Assembly (NCBI GenBank): GCA_044867925.1
Contig: JBIOVV010000008.1
Location: 62,001 to 126,000 of the forward strand
Direction of reading: 5' to 3'
Origin: VRUE01 sp044867925
GTDB taxonomy: Bacteria > Actinomycetota > Thermoleophilia > Solirubrobacterales > 70-9
DNA: 64,000 nucleotides
The notes below the pieces were generated by a model, which ran no database searches, was not told the DNA's origin, and saw nothing but the letters and a program-made list of their open reading frames with translations. A program made the position numbers and the translations under genes. The number at the start of each line of letters is the position of its first letter. The stretch's first letter is position 1. Below are positions 33,723 through 42,003 of the stretch, one piece after another.

Positions 33723-34880
33723 ATGAGCACCGGCACCGACATCTACTCGATCCCCCAGGATCTGCTCGACTTTCGCGAGACGATCGGGCGGATCGCCCGC
33801 GAGCGGATCGCGCCGCGGGCGGCTGAAATCGATGAGAAGTCCGAATACCCGCGGGACGTGCGGGAGCTGCTGGCCGAGCACGACATCCTCGCTCTGCCCT
33901 TCGAGGAGGAGCACGGGGGGACGGGCACGGGGACGCTGATGCTGCAGATGGCGGTCGAGGAGATCGCCAAGGCCTGCGCCTCCAGCGCCCTGATCCTGAT
34001 GGTGCAGGAGCTCGGCTCGCTGCCGATCCGGCTCTTCGGCAGCGACGAGCTGAAGCGGCGGGTCCTGCCGCGCTGCGCCGCCGGCGAGTGGACGCCGGCC
34101 TTCGCGCTGTCCGAGCCGGAGGCCGGCTCGGACCCGGCGGCGATGCGCACCCACGCTGAGCTCGATGGCGACGAATGGGTCATCAACGGCGCCAAGAACT
34201 GGATCAGCAACGCGGGTGTCGCCGATTTCTACGTCGTCTTCGCCGTCACCGATCGCGAAAAGCGACGGATCACCGCCTTCATGGTCGAGGCCGACCGGCC
34301 CGGCTTCTCGATCGGCAAGCTCGAGCACAAGCTCGGCATCCGCGGCTCGCCGACCGGCTCGCCCGTCTTCGACGACGTGCGGGTGCCGGCGGAGAACGTG
34401 ATCGGCGAGGTCGGGCGCGGGCTCGGCGTCGCCCTCGGCACTCTGGAAAGGACGCGGCTCGGCGCCGCGGCGCAGGCGGTCGGGATCGCCCAGGGGGCGA
34501 CCGACTACGCGACCACCTACGCCTCCGAGCGTGTCGCCTTCGGCAAGCCGATCCTCGACCTGCAGGCGATCCAGTTCAAGCTGGCCGAGATGGAGACCGG
34601 CACCGCCGCCGCGCGCGAGCTGCTCTACAAGGCCTGCGCGATGGCCGATCGCGACGACCCCGGCCTCGCCAAGCACACCTCGATGGCGAAGCTGTTCGCC
34701 TCCGACAACGCGATGCGGGTCACGGTCGAGGCGATCCAGGTTCTCGGTGGCTACGGCTACGTCAAGGAGTACCCGGTCGAGCGGATGATGCGCGACGCCA
34801 AGATCACCCAGATCTACGAGGGCACCAACGAGATCCAGCGCGTGGTCATCTCACGCGCGATGGACCCGCGGCGGCGCTGA
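33723..34880 (+). CDS. Acyl-CoA dehydrogenase
   Basis: A 385-residue FAD-dependent acyl-CoA dehydrogenase. The substrate-binding and FAD segments are in order: EEHGGTGTG, PAFALSEPEAGSDPAAM with WVINGAKNWISNAGVADFYVVFA, KLGIRGSPTGSPVFDDVRVP, and YASERVAFGKPILDLQAIQFKLAEM. The C-terminal active-site region reads QVLGGYGYVKEYPVERMMRDAKITQIYEGTNEIQR (in pieces), with the catalytic base in IYEGTNEIQ. This is the short/branched-chain subgroup by appearance. ATG 33723 gives the usual N-terminus; an in-frame start at 33645 would add 26 unconserved residues. It catalyses the first step of beta-oxidation or branched-chain catabolism. Confidence 0.96.
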   Translation: MSTGTDIYSIPQDLLDFRETIGRIARERIAPRAAEIDEKSEYPRDVRELLAEHDILALPFEEEHGGTGTGTLMLQMAVEEIAKACASSALILMVQELGSLPIRLFGSDELKRRVLPRCAAGEWTPAFALSEPEAGSDPAAMRTHAELDGDEWVINGAKNWISNAGVADFYVVFAVTDREKRRITAFMVEADRPGFSIGKLEHKLGIRGSPTGSPVFDDVRVPAENVIGEVGRGLGVALGTLERTRLGAAAQAVGIAQGATDYATTYASERVAFGKPILDLQAIQFKLAEMETGTAAARELLYKACAMADRDDPGLAKHTSMAKLFASDNAMRVTVEAIQVLGGYGYVKEYPVERMMRDAKITQIYEGTNEIQRVVISRAMDPRRR

Positions 34881-34995
34881 GCGCTTCGAGCTGATCTCGC
34901 CGGGGTCGCCGGTCGTTTTCGCCGGCTTGGCGCGGGTAAGAGTTCGAGGAGTGGCTTCAGCCCGAATCCCTGCGGACCGAGAAGGAGGTCTTTCG

Positions 34996-35574
34996 ATGTC
35001 TGACCGGTTGAGAGGCAAGAGAATCGCCGTCCTCGTCGCCAACGAGGGCGTCGAGCAGGTCGAGCTGACCGAGCCGCTTGCGGCGGTACGCGAGGCAGGC
35101 GCCGAGGTGGACCTGCTCGCCCCGGAAGCGGGTGAGGTCCAAGCCTTCAATCACCTCGACAAGGGCGACACGTTCAGTGTCGACAAGGCGGTCGGCGACG
35201 TGGACGCGGCCGACTACGACGGGCTCGTCCTGCCCGGCGGGGTTGCCAACCCGGACCAGCTGCGCACGCAAGAGGACGCGGTTGCCTTCGTCCGGGCTTT
35301 CTTCGGCGCCGGCAAGCCGGTGGGCGCAATTTGCCACGCGCCCTGGACCCTGGTCGAGGCGGGGGTGGTCGACGGCCGCACCGTCACCTCTTGGCCGAGC
35401 CTGCAGACGGATCTGCGCAACGCCGGCGCCAGTTGGGTCGACGAGGAGGTTCACGTCGACCAGGGGCTGGTCACCAGCCGCAAGCCCGACGACCTCCCGG
35501 CATTCAACGCGAAGATCGTCGAGGAGTTCGCCGAGGGAGTGCACGAGGGCCAGAAGGAAAGCGCCGCGGCCTGA
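34996..35574 (+). CDS. DJ-1/PfpI family protein
   Basis: A 192-residue protein of the class I amidotransferase-like fold. The nucleophile elbow is GAICHAPWTL with the cysteine around residue 113 followed by histidine, as in PfpI/YhbO. The N-terminal glutamate strand is VLVANEGVEQVELTEP, and GLVLPGGVANPDQLR precedes the elbow. Members act as chaperones, deglycases or general stress proteins. ATG 34996 follows a perfect GAAGGAGG ribosome site, indicating strong expression. The next gene downstream (35610) also has a strong site and shares the direction. Confidence 0.93.
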   Translation: MSDRLRGKRIAVLVANEGVEQVELTEPLAAVREAGAEVDLLAPEAGEVQAFNHLDKGDTFSVDKAVGDVDAADYDGLVLPGGVANPDQLRTQEDAVAFVRAFFGAGKPVGAICHAPWTLVEAGVVDGRTVTSWPSLQTDLRNAGASWVDEEVHVDQGLVTSRKPDDLPAFNAKIVEEFAEGVHEGQKESAAA

Positions 35575-35609
35575 GCGCTCGGCCTGCGCAACGGCGAAAG
35601 GAGAGAAAG

Positions 35610-35948
35610 ATGCCGCCACGCGGAGTGAAAAAAGGAAGCAAGCGGGATCGTCAGTACGAGCACATCAAGCAGAGCGAGAAGCAGGCGGGGCGTTCGACCA
35701 AACGAGCCGAGGAGATCGCCGCGCGAGCCGTCAACAAGGAAAAGGCGCGTTCGGGGGAATCGAAGACCGCTTCTCGCAGCTCGACCAGCGGGCGCTCGGC
35801 CAGCGCCCGCGGGGGCAAGCAGTCGGGCAAGGGCCCTGGCGGCCGCACCCGCGAGCAGCTCTACAACGACGCCAAGAAGCTCGGGGTGGAGGGTCGCTCG
35901 AAGATGAGCAAGAAAGAGCTTCAGCACGCCGTCGCGGGGGCGAGCTGA
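35610..35948 (+). CDS. Small basic protein with plasmid-stabilisation-like and Rho-N/SAP-like ends
   Basis: A 112-residue, very basic, low-complexity protein. The N-terminal part (KRDRQYEHIKQSEKQAGRSTKRAEEIAARAVNKEK, in pieces) resembles small stress-linked proteins annotated as plasmid stabilisation proteins in other bacteria. The middle is Ser/Gly/Lys-rich, and the end (TREQLYNDAKKLGVEGRSKMSKKELQHAV, in pieces) looks like a Rho-N or SAP helix pair that binds nucleic acid. A strong AAAGGAGAG ribosome site precedes ATG 35610. It lies 35 bases after the PfpI gene. A nucleoid or stress role is inference. Confidence 0.77.
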   Translation: MPPRGVKKGSKRDRQYEHIKQSEKQAGRSTKRAEEIAARAVNKEKARSGESKTASRSSTSGRSASARGGKQSGKGPGGRTREQLYNDAKKLGVEGRSKMSKKELQHAVAGAS

Positions 35949-36090
35949 GCGGCTCAGGCGTGCTTGCGCCCGACCGCGAGCAGGTATGCCCCGCTCGGGC
36001 AGTTGGGCCTGACGAGCGTCATCGGTCTGCGTTTCAGCCCCTGGAGCGAATCGATTTCCGCCACGACGAGTTGAAGGAGAGGTGACCGCG

Positions 36091-36972
36091 ATGCCGCGTT
36101 TCAAGCCCAACCGACCGTCCGTCAAGCGGGGGAGCCATTACGTGTGGCCGCTGGTGGCAGTGTCGGCCTTGACGCTCTGCTTTGCCGGCGTTGGCGCGGC
36201 GGCCAAGCCCGGCTCGGCCGACTTGGCGATCACCAAGGGCGACAGCCCCGATCCGGTCAACGTCGGGTCCTCCCTCACCTACACGGTGCAGGTGCAGAAC
36301 CTCGGGCCCGACCCGGCGAGCGGCGTGACCATCACCGACCAGCTTCCGAAGGGCGTCGACTTCGTCTCCGCCACCGCCAGCTCAGGCCAGTGCACTCGCA
36401 GCGGCGCGAAAGTCACCTGTGCACTGGGCGGGCTGCGCGCCCCCACGGTCAACTATGGCCCGCCGCCGACGGTGACTCTCACCGTGATCCCTCGCAGGGT
36501 CGGGACGATCACCAACAGGGCCTCGGTGAGGGGGGAGCAGAAGGACCCGGTGGGCGCCAACGACAAAGCCGTCGCGACGACCAGCGTCGTCGGCCCGGCA
36601 CCGACCTGCCGCGGCGTAGCGGTGACGATCGCTGGGACCGCCGGCCGCGACACCATCGTCGGCACCGGGTCCCGCGACGTGATCGCCACCTTCGCCGGAG
36701 CCGACACCGTCTTCTCCCTCGGCGGCCGCGACCTGGTTTGTGCGGGGAGGGGCGGCGACTACGTCGGCGGTGGGACCGCCGCGGACCGCGTCTTCGGTGG
36801 GGCGGGCGGCGATCGCCTGCTCGGCCGTGGCGGCCCGGACGTCTTGAAGGGCGGCCCCGGTCGCGACTCCCTCAAGGGCAACCGCGGCGGCGATCGCCTG
36901 CGCGGCGGGCCCGGCTTCGACCGCTGTCGCGGCGGCGCCGGGTTGGACACGGCGCGGGGGTGCGAGCGGTAG
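36091..36972 (+). CDS. Secreted DUF11 protein with hemolysin-type calcium-binding repeats
   Basis: A 293-residue secreted protein. ATG 36091 lies 7 bases after AAGGAGAGG and starts a signal peptide with a long basic head (MPRFKPNRPSVKRGSHYVW then PLVAVSALTLCFAGVGAAA). A GTG at 36082 is too close to the ribosome site. Residues about 45-175 form a DUF11 Ig-like domain (DLAITKGDSPDPVNVGSSLT, TITDQLPKGVDFVSA). Residues 185-290 contain imperfect GGxGxD-type nonapeptide repeats (GGRDLVCAGRGGD, GGAGGDRLLGRGGPD, KGGPGRDSLKGNRGGD, RGGPGFDRC), which form a calcium-bound beta-roll. It is likely to be at the cell surface or released. Confidence 0.87.
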   Translation: MPRFKPNRPSVKRGSHYVWPLVAVSALTLCFAGVGAAAKPGSADLAITKGDSPDPVNVGSSLTYTVQVQNLGPDPASGVTITDQLPKGVDFVSATASSGQCTRSGAKVTCALGGLRAPTVNYGPPPTVTLTVIPRRVGTITNRASVRGEQKDPVGANDKAVATTSVVGPAPTCRGVAVTIAGTAGRDTIVGTGSRDVIATFAGADTVFSLGGRDLVCAGRGGDYVGGGTAADRVFGGAGGDRLLGRGGPDVLKGGPGRDSLKGNRGGDRLRGGPGFDRCRGGAGLDTARGCER

Positions 36973-36984
36973 GCAAGGTCAGCG

Positions 36985-37860
36985 TCAGTCGCGGTCTTTC
37001 TCCCGGCGGGTCGGCCCGCCGGGATGGGTGATGCGTTCCGCCTGTTCGCGGACTTCGGCCCCCGCCTCCCTGGTCGCGGCGACGGCCTCGTCGCTCACCG
37101 CCGCCAGTCCCTCGCTCGGCTTGCCGCCGACGATGTCGCGGAAGGCTTCCTTGAAGCGCTCGGTGCGGCGCTCCGGAGCGAAGCGGGCCTCCGCCTTGGC
37201 CTGCTTCTTCGGGCGCCGCTCGCCGTAGCGGTAGCGGGCCCAGGCCGAGTGCGGCTTGCCGATCCGGCCGGCGCCGTAGAAGGCGATCGGGGCGACGAAG
37301 ATGCCGATCGTGCCGTGCAGGGCGCGTCCCTTGGCGAAGCAGATCGCCACGCAGCTGAAAGCGAAGACGGTGAGGACGATGCTGGTGATCAGCGCCTCGG
37401 TCGAGCTCGAGTCGATCGCCATCGGGCTGATCCCGAGCACGATCAGCAGCATCAACGAGGCGGCGATCACGGTGGCGTCGATCGAGCTGCGGCCCTCTTT
37501 CTCCCAATAGACGTCCTCGAGGTGCACCCAGAGCGCGAACTCGTCGATCGTCAGGCCGATGCCGACGCCGAAGAGGAGCGCGCAGATCTCGGCGTAGGGA
37601 GTGCGGCCGTCGGCGACGAAGCCGAGCGTCCCGGCGGCCATCATCGTGACGATCCCGAAGACGAGATGGTGGACGTGGACGCCGCTTTCGCTTTCGATGT
37701 TGCCCGGCCACCAGGAGATGCTTTCGCTGCGGATGATCCGCGTGCTCATGCGGATGAAGGCGAATGAGCCGAGAAAGCCGACGAGGACGAGGAAGACCGC
37801 CTGCTCGTGGTGGTCTTCGAGATTGCTCCAGAAGTCGGAGAGGATCGATGCGGTGACCAT
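36985..37860 (-). CDS. Conserved-looking integral membrane protein
   Basis: A 291-residue protein with about six hydrophobic segments (AVFLVLVGFLGSFAFI, LVFGIVTMMAAGTLGFVA, EICALLFGVGIGLTIDEFAL, ATVIAASLMLLIVLGIS, ALITSIVLTVFAFSCVAICF, IGIFVAPIAFYGAGRIG). A polar loop after the first segment contains WWPGNIESESGVHVHHLVFGI, with histidines and acidic residues that could bind metal or haem. The last 90 residues are cytoplasmic, basic and helical (ERRPKKQAKAEARF, TERFKEAFRDIVGG). I recognise the type as a recurrent actinobacterial membrane protein but know no function. It is divergent from the acylphosphatase fusion with a 23-base gap. Confidence 0.86.
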   Translation of the reverse strand: MVTASILSDFWSNLEDHHEQAVFLVLVGFLGSFAFIRMSTRIIRSESISWWPGNIESESGVHVHHLVFGIVTMMAAGTLGFVADGRTPYAEICALLFGVGIGLTIDEFALWVHLEDVYWEKEGRSSIDATVIAASLMLLIVLGISPMAIDSSSTEALITSIVLTVFAFSCVAICFAKGRALHGTIGIFVAPIAFYGAGRIGKPHSAWARYRYGERRPKKQAKAEARFAPERRTERFKEAFRDIVGGKPSEGLAAVSDEAVAATREAGAEVREQAERITHPGGPTRREKDRD

Positions 37861-37883
37861 GCGAGGAGTCGAGTCTAAGCTGC

Positions 37884-38657
37884 GTGGCCATGGCCGAGCG
37901 AGGGCGGAAGCGGCAGATGGCGGTGCGCGCGGTCGTGCGGGGAAGGGTGCAGGGCATCGGCTTCCGCGAGGCGACGGTGCGCGATGCCCAGCGCCTGGGC
38001 GTGATGGGCTGGGTCCGCAACGAGGACGACGGCAGCGTGCGCGTCCATGCCGAGGGTCCCCAGCAGGCGGTCGAGGAGCTGGTGGGGTTCCTCGATGGCG
38101 GGCCGCCCGGCGCTCGGGTGACCGGTGTGGAGATCGAGAAGCTGAAGGTCGAAGGCCATGAGCAGTTCGCGATCCGCGGCGTCAGCGCCGGTGCGTTCGT
38201 CGTCCAGGAGCACGCCGCCACCGCGCATCACTTCGACCTTCGCCTCGAGGTCGACGGCGCGATGCGCTCGTGGGCCGTGCCCAAGGGCCCGGCGATGGAC
38301 CCGGCGGTCAAACGGCTCGCGGTCGAGGTCGGGGACCACGCGATCTCGCACAACGAGTTCGAGGGAGCGACCGATGGCGGCGGCGTGATCGTCTGGGACC
38401 GCGGGACCTACGAGCAGGGCGGCCGGGTGCCCTGGCCCGAGGCGCTGGAGCGGGGCCACGCCGTCTTCGTCCTGCACGGCGAGAAGCTCAGCGGCGGCTT
38501 CGCCCTGCAGCGCACCCGCGCCGGCGAGAAGCCCCGGTGGCTGCTGATCAAGCGGCGCGACGAGCAGGCGCGGCCGGGCTATGACGTGGTCGCCGAGCAG
38601 CCGCGGTCCGTGCTCAGCGAAAGCACCCTCGAGGAGCTCCTGAAAAATACAAAATAA
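37884..38657 (+). CDS. Acylphosphatase fused to a LigD-type 3'-phosphoesterase domain
   Basis: A 257-residue two-domain protein. Residues 12-98 are an acylphosphatase: GRVQGIGFREA supplies the phosphate-binding loop with catalytic R28, and GWVRNEDDGSV supplies N46. Residues 104-225 match the 3'-phosphoesterase (PE) module of DNA ligase D: FVVQEHAATAHHFDLRLEVDG carries H110, H116, D118 and R120, WAVPKGP follows, and GDHAISHNEFEG has H152. The position equivalent to Tyr88 of Pseudomonas LigD is H156, an unusual change. PE domains resect 3'-ribonucleotides or phosphates at DNA ends. Start is GTG 37884 or ATG 37890. Confidence 0.88.
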   Translation: MAMAERGRKRQMAVRAVVRGRVQGIGFREATVRDAQRLGVMGWVRNEDDGSVRVHAEGPQQAVEELVGFLDGGPPGARVTGVEIEKLKVEGHEQFAIRGVSAGAFVVQEHAATAHHFDLRLEVDGAMRSWAVPKGPAMDPAVKRLAVEVGDHAISHNEFEGATDGGGVIVWDRGTYEQGGRVPWPEALERGHAVFVLHGEKLSGGFALQRTRAGEKPRWLLIKRRDEQARPGYDVVAEQPRSVLSESTLEELLKNTK

Positions 38658-38686
38658 AATTCGATTGCTGCTATCAATAGCGAGCG

Positions 38687-39406
38687 GTGGCGGCGATCGA
38701 ACTCGACCGGGTCTCAAAGACCTACGCCAGGGGGCCGGGCGTAGCCCCCGCCCTGTCCGGGCTCGATCTCACCGTCGAGCAAGGCGAGTCGCTCGCCCTG
38801 CTCGGTCCCAACGGCGCCGGCAAGTCGACGGTCGTGCGAATCCTGGCCACCCTCGCCCGGCCGGACTCGGGCAGTGCCGCGATTGCCGGGTTCGACGTCC
38901 TCGGCCAGGCGGCTCAGGTCAGGACCCGCATCGGCGTGGCCCTGCAGGAGGTCGGCCTCTATCCGGCGGGCCGGGTTCGTCAGGTCCTCCTGCACCACGC
39001 TCGGCTCTTCGGCCTCCGTCGCCGGGAGGCGGAGCGGCGCTGCGACGAGATGATCGAGCTCACCGGTCTGGCCAAGGTCAGCGGCGAGCGCGTGAGTCGG
39101 CTCTCCGGTGGCACCAAGCGCAGGCTCGATCTCGCTCTCGCCCTGCTCCCCCGCCCACCCGTGCTCCTGCTCGACGAGCCGACGGGCAGCCTCGATCCCT
39201 TCTCGCGGCGCGAGCTCTGGCGCGAGCTGACCCGGCTGCGGGACGAGGGCACCTGCATCCTCTTCGCCAGCCAGAACCTCGACGAGGCCGAGCAGCTGGC
39301 CGACCGCGTGGCTGTCCTGATCGACGGCGCCGTCTGGCGCGATGACATCCCGGCGACGGCGGTCCGTGAGGTCTGGGGGAGCGATGACATCGCTGTCGTT
39401 CCCTGA
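38687..39406 (+). CDS. ABC exporter ATP-binding subunit
   Basis: A 239-residue NBD with GTG start at 38687 behind an AT-rich leader. Walker A GPNGAGKST, Q-loop LQEVGLYPAG, signature LSGGTKRRLDLA, Walker B LLLDEPTGSLDP and a Gln in place of the H-loop His (FASQNLDEAEQ) are visible. The H-to-Q change at the switch position is seen in some exporter NBDs and could slow hydrolysis. It overlaps the permease gene by 23 bases. Type matches daunorubicin/antibiotic-type exporters; substrate unknown. Confidence 0.94.
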   Translation: MAAIELDRVSKTYARGPGVAPALSGLDLTVEQGESLALLGPNGAGKSTVVRILATLARPDSGSAAIAGFDVLGQAAQVRTRIGVALQEVGLYPAGRVRQVLLHHARLFGLRRREAERRCDEMIELTGLAKVSGERVSRLSGGTKRRLDLALALLPRPPVLLLDEPTGSLDPFSRRELWRELTRLRDEGTCILFASQNLDEAEQLADRVAVLIDGAVWRDDIPATAVREVWGSDDIAVVP

Positions 39407-40211
39407 GGCCCGTCCGCTGCCGGCCCTGCCGGTGCGCCCGCCGTCCTGGCTCGTGCAGGTCGAACTGCTGACCCGTCGGGTGACGGTCGAATCGCTGCGC
39501 AGCCCGGTTCTGATCCTCAACCTGCTGCTGGCGCTGCTCTTCCTGGTCGTCTACGACGGCACCGTCGGCGGCGTGCCGCTGCTGGTCGAATTCGCCGGCG
39601 GCAACTACTACAACTTCATCCTCCCGGCGGCGATCCTCGCCGCCTCGGTGGGCGGCGGGGCGGCCGGCCTGCTGCTCGTCGCCGACATCCGCTCGGGCTA
39701 CCTGAGTCGGCAGCTGACGATGCCGATCCGCCGCTCGGCGCTGGTCGCCAGCCTCGTCCTCGCCTCCGCCTTTCAGGTCGTCCTGCAGGCGACCATCGTG
39801 ATCTCGTTCGGCATCGCCCTCGGGGCGGATCCGAAGACCGGCGCTCTCGGGATCGCCTGCGTCCTCGCCCTCGCCTTCGTCTGGGGGCTCGGCTTTGCCG
39901 CCTACTCGGTCGCGGTCGCGATCCTGACGCGGGACATGCAGATGACCTCGGCGGCCAACCTGATCTTCATCCCGTTGATCTTTCTCTCGCCGCTCCTGGT
40001 TCCTTACGAGTACCTGAAGCCCTGGATGCAGACCGCGGCGGACCTCAACCCGGCGCGCTACGTCACCGAGGGGATGCGCTCGCTGCTGATCGAAGGCTGG
40101 GACGCCGGGACGGTGCTGGACGCGCTCGTCGCGAGCCTGGCGTTCGGCCTGCTGATGAGCGCCGTGGCGCTCGGCGTCATCCGCTCTCGCTCATTGGGAA
40201 TCGACCGGTGA
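39384..40211 (+). CDS. ABC-2 type exporter permease
   Basis: A 275-residue membrane protein starting at ATG 39384, inside the 3' end of its ATPase gene. About six hydrophobic segments are seen (LILNLLLALLFLVVYDG, FILPAAILAASVGGGAAGLLL, ALVASLVLASAFQVVLQATIVIS, GIACVLALAFVWGLGFAAYSVAV, ANLIFIPLIFLSPLLVPYEYL, ALVASLAFGLLMSAVALGV). The loop ADIRSGYLSRQLTMPIRRSA after the second segment is the coupling region. The PLxxLxPxRYVTEGMR block near residue 225 (LKPWMQTAADLNPARYVTEG) is a hallmark of DrrB-like ABC-2 permeases. Confidence 0.91.
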   Translation: MTSLSFPEARPLPALPVRPPSWLVQVELLTRRVTVESLRSPVLILNLLLALLFLVVYDGTVGGVPLLVEFAGGNYYNFILPAAILAASVGGGAAGLLLVADIRSGYLSRQLTMPIRRSALVASLVLASAFQVVLQATIVISFGIALGADPKTGALGIACVLALAFVWGLGFAAYSVAVAILTRDMQMTSAANLIFIPLIFLSPLLVPYEYLKPWMQTAADLNPARYVTEGMRSLLIEGWDAGTVLDALVASLAFGLLMSAVALGVIRSRSLGIDR

Positions 40212-40229
40212 GCGGGGGAGGGCGCCGAG

Positions 40230-41030
40230 ATGGCTGAACTGCTCGACGCCCTCGGGTGGCGGCCGAGTCCCGGCGGTCGTATCCGCCTGATCGCGCTGAT
40301 CGGGGCCTTGGCCGCGGCGCTCCTGGTCGCGGGACTGGCCGCGGCGGCCGCGACCTCGGTCTCGATCCTCCTCGTCCAGGCGGCGATCTGGGCGGCCTGG
40401 CTCGTCTGGCTCGGGGTGGTCTTCCCGCGCAACTCGCGTCGCGACGCAGAGACGCCGTGCGAGTGGCCTTACCGGCGCGCCTTCGGGCGCGAAATCCTGC
40501 TCGGGATCTCCATCGCCTTCAGCCAGTTCCTGCGTCCGGCGGCGGCGGGGCTCGTATCGGGCGGCGGCTCGCTCGCGACGGGCGACGGGCTGGCGATCGG
40601 CGCCGCGCTTCTCCTCGCCGGCGGGACCGCCGTCGGCGTCGGCGTGTCCACGCTCGGCGTGGCGCGGACGCTGTTCGTCCACGAGTACGTAACGGGGGGC
40701 CGGCAGGTGGTCGAAGCCGGCATCTACCGCTTCGTGCGGCATCCTCTCTTCCTCGGCGGCGCCCTGGTCTCGCTCGGCTTGGCGATCTGCACCGGCAACA
40801 TGACCGCGATTGAGCTCGGGGCCCTCAACGCCTGCGTCCTGCCGATCTACGTTCGGCTCGAGGACCAGCGCTGCTGCGCCGTCCTGGGGCGCGAGTACGC
40901 CGACTACAGCGTCGCCGTCGGCAGCGTGGTGCCGCGGCGCCGTTCGGCGATCAGGCCTGTGGCCCACTTGCACCAGGCCGCCGGCAGGATCGAGCCGATC
41001 GCCGGTCGCGCCGCCGTCACCAAGCGGTAG
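40230..41030 (+). CDS. Isoprenylcysteine carboxyl methyltransferase-like membrane protein
   Basis: A 266-residue membrane protein with four to five hydrophobic segments. The C-terminal catalytic signature of the ICMT/phospholipid methyltransferase superfamily is GIYRFVRHPLFLGG (residues about 165-178), followed by YVRLEDQRCCAVLGREYADYS with the acidic residue and Y-x-x-Y end. Members methylate carboxylates or lipids in the membrane using SAM. The last ~35 residues after VVPRRR have no family counterpart and overlap the opposite-strand DCC gene by 127 bases, so that tail may be non-essential. It follows the ABC exporter by 18 bases. Confidence 0.82.
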   Translation: MAELLDALGWRPSPGGRIRLIALIGALAAALLVAGLAAAAATSVSILLVQAAIWAAWLVWLGVVFPRNSRRDAETPCEWPYRRAFGREILLGISIAFSQFLRPAAAGLVSGGGSLATGDGLAIGAALLLAGGTAVGVGVSTLGVARTLFVHEYVTGGRQVVEAGIYRFVRHPLFLGGALVSLGLAICTGNMTAIELGALNACVLPIYVRLEDQRCCAVLGREYADYSVAVGSVVPRRRSAIRPVAHLHQAAGRIEPIAGRAAVTKR

Positions 41031-41320
41031 CCGATCCTGGTCAGCGGCATCGCGATCGCCAGCAGGGCGGCAAGCGGACGCCCGGCGGGCAACTGGCGCA
41101 GCAATGCCGGCGCGCCCTCGGCGCCGGAGAGGATCTCTCCGTCGGCCGTCATCAGGTGGGCGCTGTCGAGCCTTTCCGGCGCGGGGATCGGGGCCAGAAG
41201 CCGCTGACCCTCGTGGTCCTGGATCGCGATCGGATCGAGGCGACCGCTGCGGTCCCAGCGGAGGACCACGGCGACGCAGACCTTGCAGAAGCCGCACGCC
41301 CCGTCGTAGAGAACCTTCAC
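40904..41320 (-). CDS. DCC family thiol-disulfide oxidoreductase-like protein
   Basis: A 138-residue DCC1-family protein. It begins with the family signature VKVLYDGACGFCKVCVAVV, a thioredoxin-like first strand with the CGFC pair. IQDHEGQRLLAPI and TADGEILSGAEGAPALLRQLP follow, and the C-terminal hydrophobic helix is AAWCKWATGLIAERR. GTG 41320 is chosen because it places the signature at the N-terminus; TTG 41356 would add 12 residues and overlap the upstream lipoprotein gene. Its ribosome site GGGAGG is very close to the GTG. The 3' part is antisense to the ICMT-like gene. Confidence 0.76.
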   Translation of the reverse strand: MKVLYDGACGFCKVCVAVVLRWDRSGRLDPIAIQDHEGQRLLAPIPAPERLDSAHLMTADGEILSGAEGAPALLRQLPAGRPLAALLAIAMPLTRIGYRLVTAARPAIGSILPAAWCKWATGLIAERRRGTTLPTATL

Positions 41321-41336
41321 CCCTCCCAGTCGAGCA

Positions 41337-41936
41337 TCATCCGCAGTCGTCGTCAAGCGCGGCGGCGGCCCTTTCGCTCGCCCGTTCCGTCGCTTCGTCC
41401 GACGGGTCTTCCCCTTCCACGACGACGAGCAGGGACACCGTGCACAGGCCGGTCCTGAGCGAGATGACGTCGGTGTAGCCCTGCCGCTCGGAGTCGGTGA
41501 CCAGGTACCGGACCCGGGTGCCCTCGTCGCCGAAGTCGAGGTCCTCGGGCTGCTGGACCGCGACCGAGGGCGAGGCGCCGAAGGAGGCGATCGCGTTGCC
41601 GATGCACTCGAGCCTCTCGTGCGCGTTCAGTCTCCTGTAGGCCGTCGCCGCCAGCGCGGGCGTCTTGAAGACGCCGATCGCCTCGTCGATCCGTGCGTTG
41701 CCGACGATGAACATCTTCGTGATCGCCGTGCGGCCGCCATCGCGTTCGAGGACGGGGATGGGGCCGCACAGTTCCGGCGGAGGTTCGCCGACCGCCGAGC
41801 CCTCCGGCAGGTCCTCCATGCCGAGCAGCAGCCTCTCGGGGGCGCCTTCTGTCGCGACCGGGGAGCCGCCGCTCCCGCCGCAGCCGGCCACCGCCAGCAA
41901 TGCGATGAGAAGCACCCAGAGTCGCGGCCTGGCCAT
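41337..41936 (-). CDS. Putative lipoprotein of unknown function
   Basis: A 199-residue exported protein whose signal peptide (MARPRLWVLLIALLAVAGC) ends in a lipobox (AVAG-C), so it should be acylated and anchored outside the membrane. The mature part has a Ser/Gly linker and then a globular domain with LLLGMEDLPEGSAVGEPP, TAITKMFIVGNARIDEAIGVF and the end SLRTGLCTVSLLVVVEGEDP. Two further cysteines in the body (PELCGPIP, LECIGNA) could pair. No family is recognised. It lies just upstream of the DCC gene on the same strand. Confidence 0.78.
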   Translation of the reverse strand: MARPRLWVLLIALLAVAGCGGSGGSPVATEGAPERLLLGMEDLPEGSAVGEPPPELCGPIPVLERDGGRTAITKMFIVGNARIDEAIGVFKTPALAATAYRRLNAHERLECIGNAIASFGASPSVAVQQPEDLDFGDEGTRVRYLVTDSERQGYTDVISLRTGLCTVSLLVVVEGEDPSDEATERASERAAAALDDDCG

Positions 41937-42003
41937 CGACGCGGCAGTTTAGTCAACATATTTGGATCAAGAGAAAAGCGGCGCCGGTCACTACTTTGTC
42001 GGC

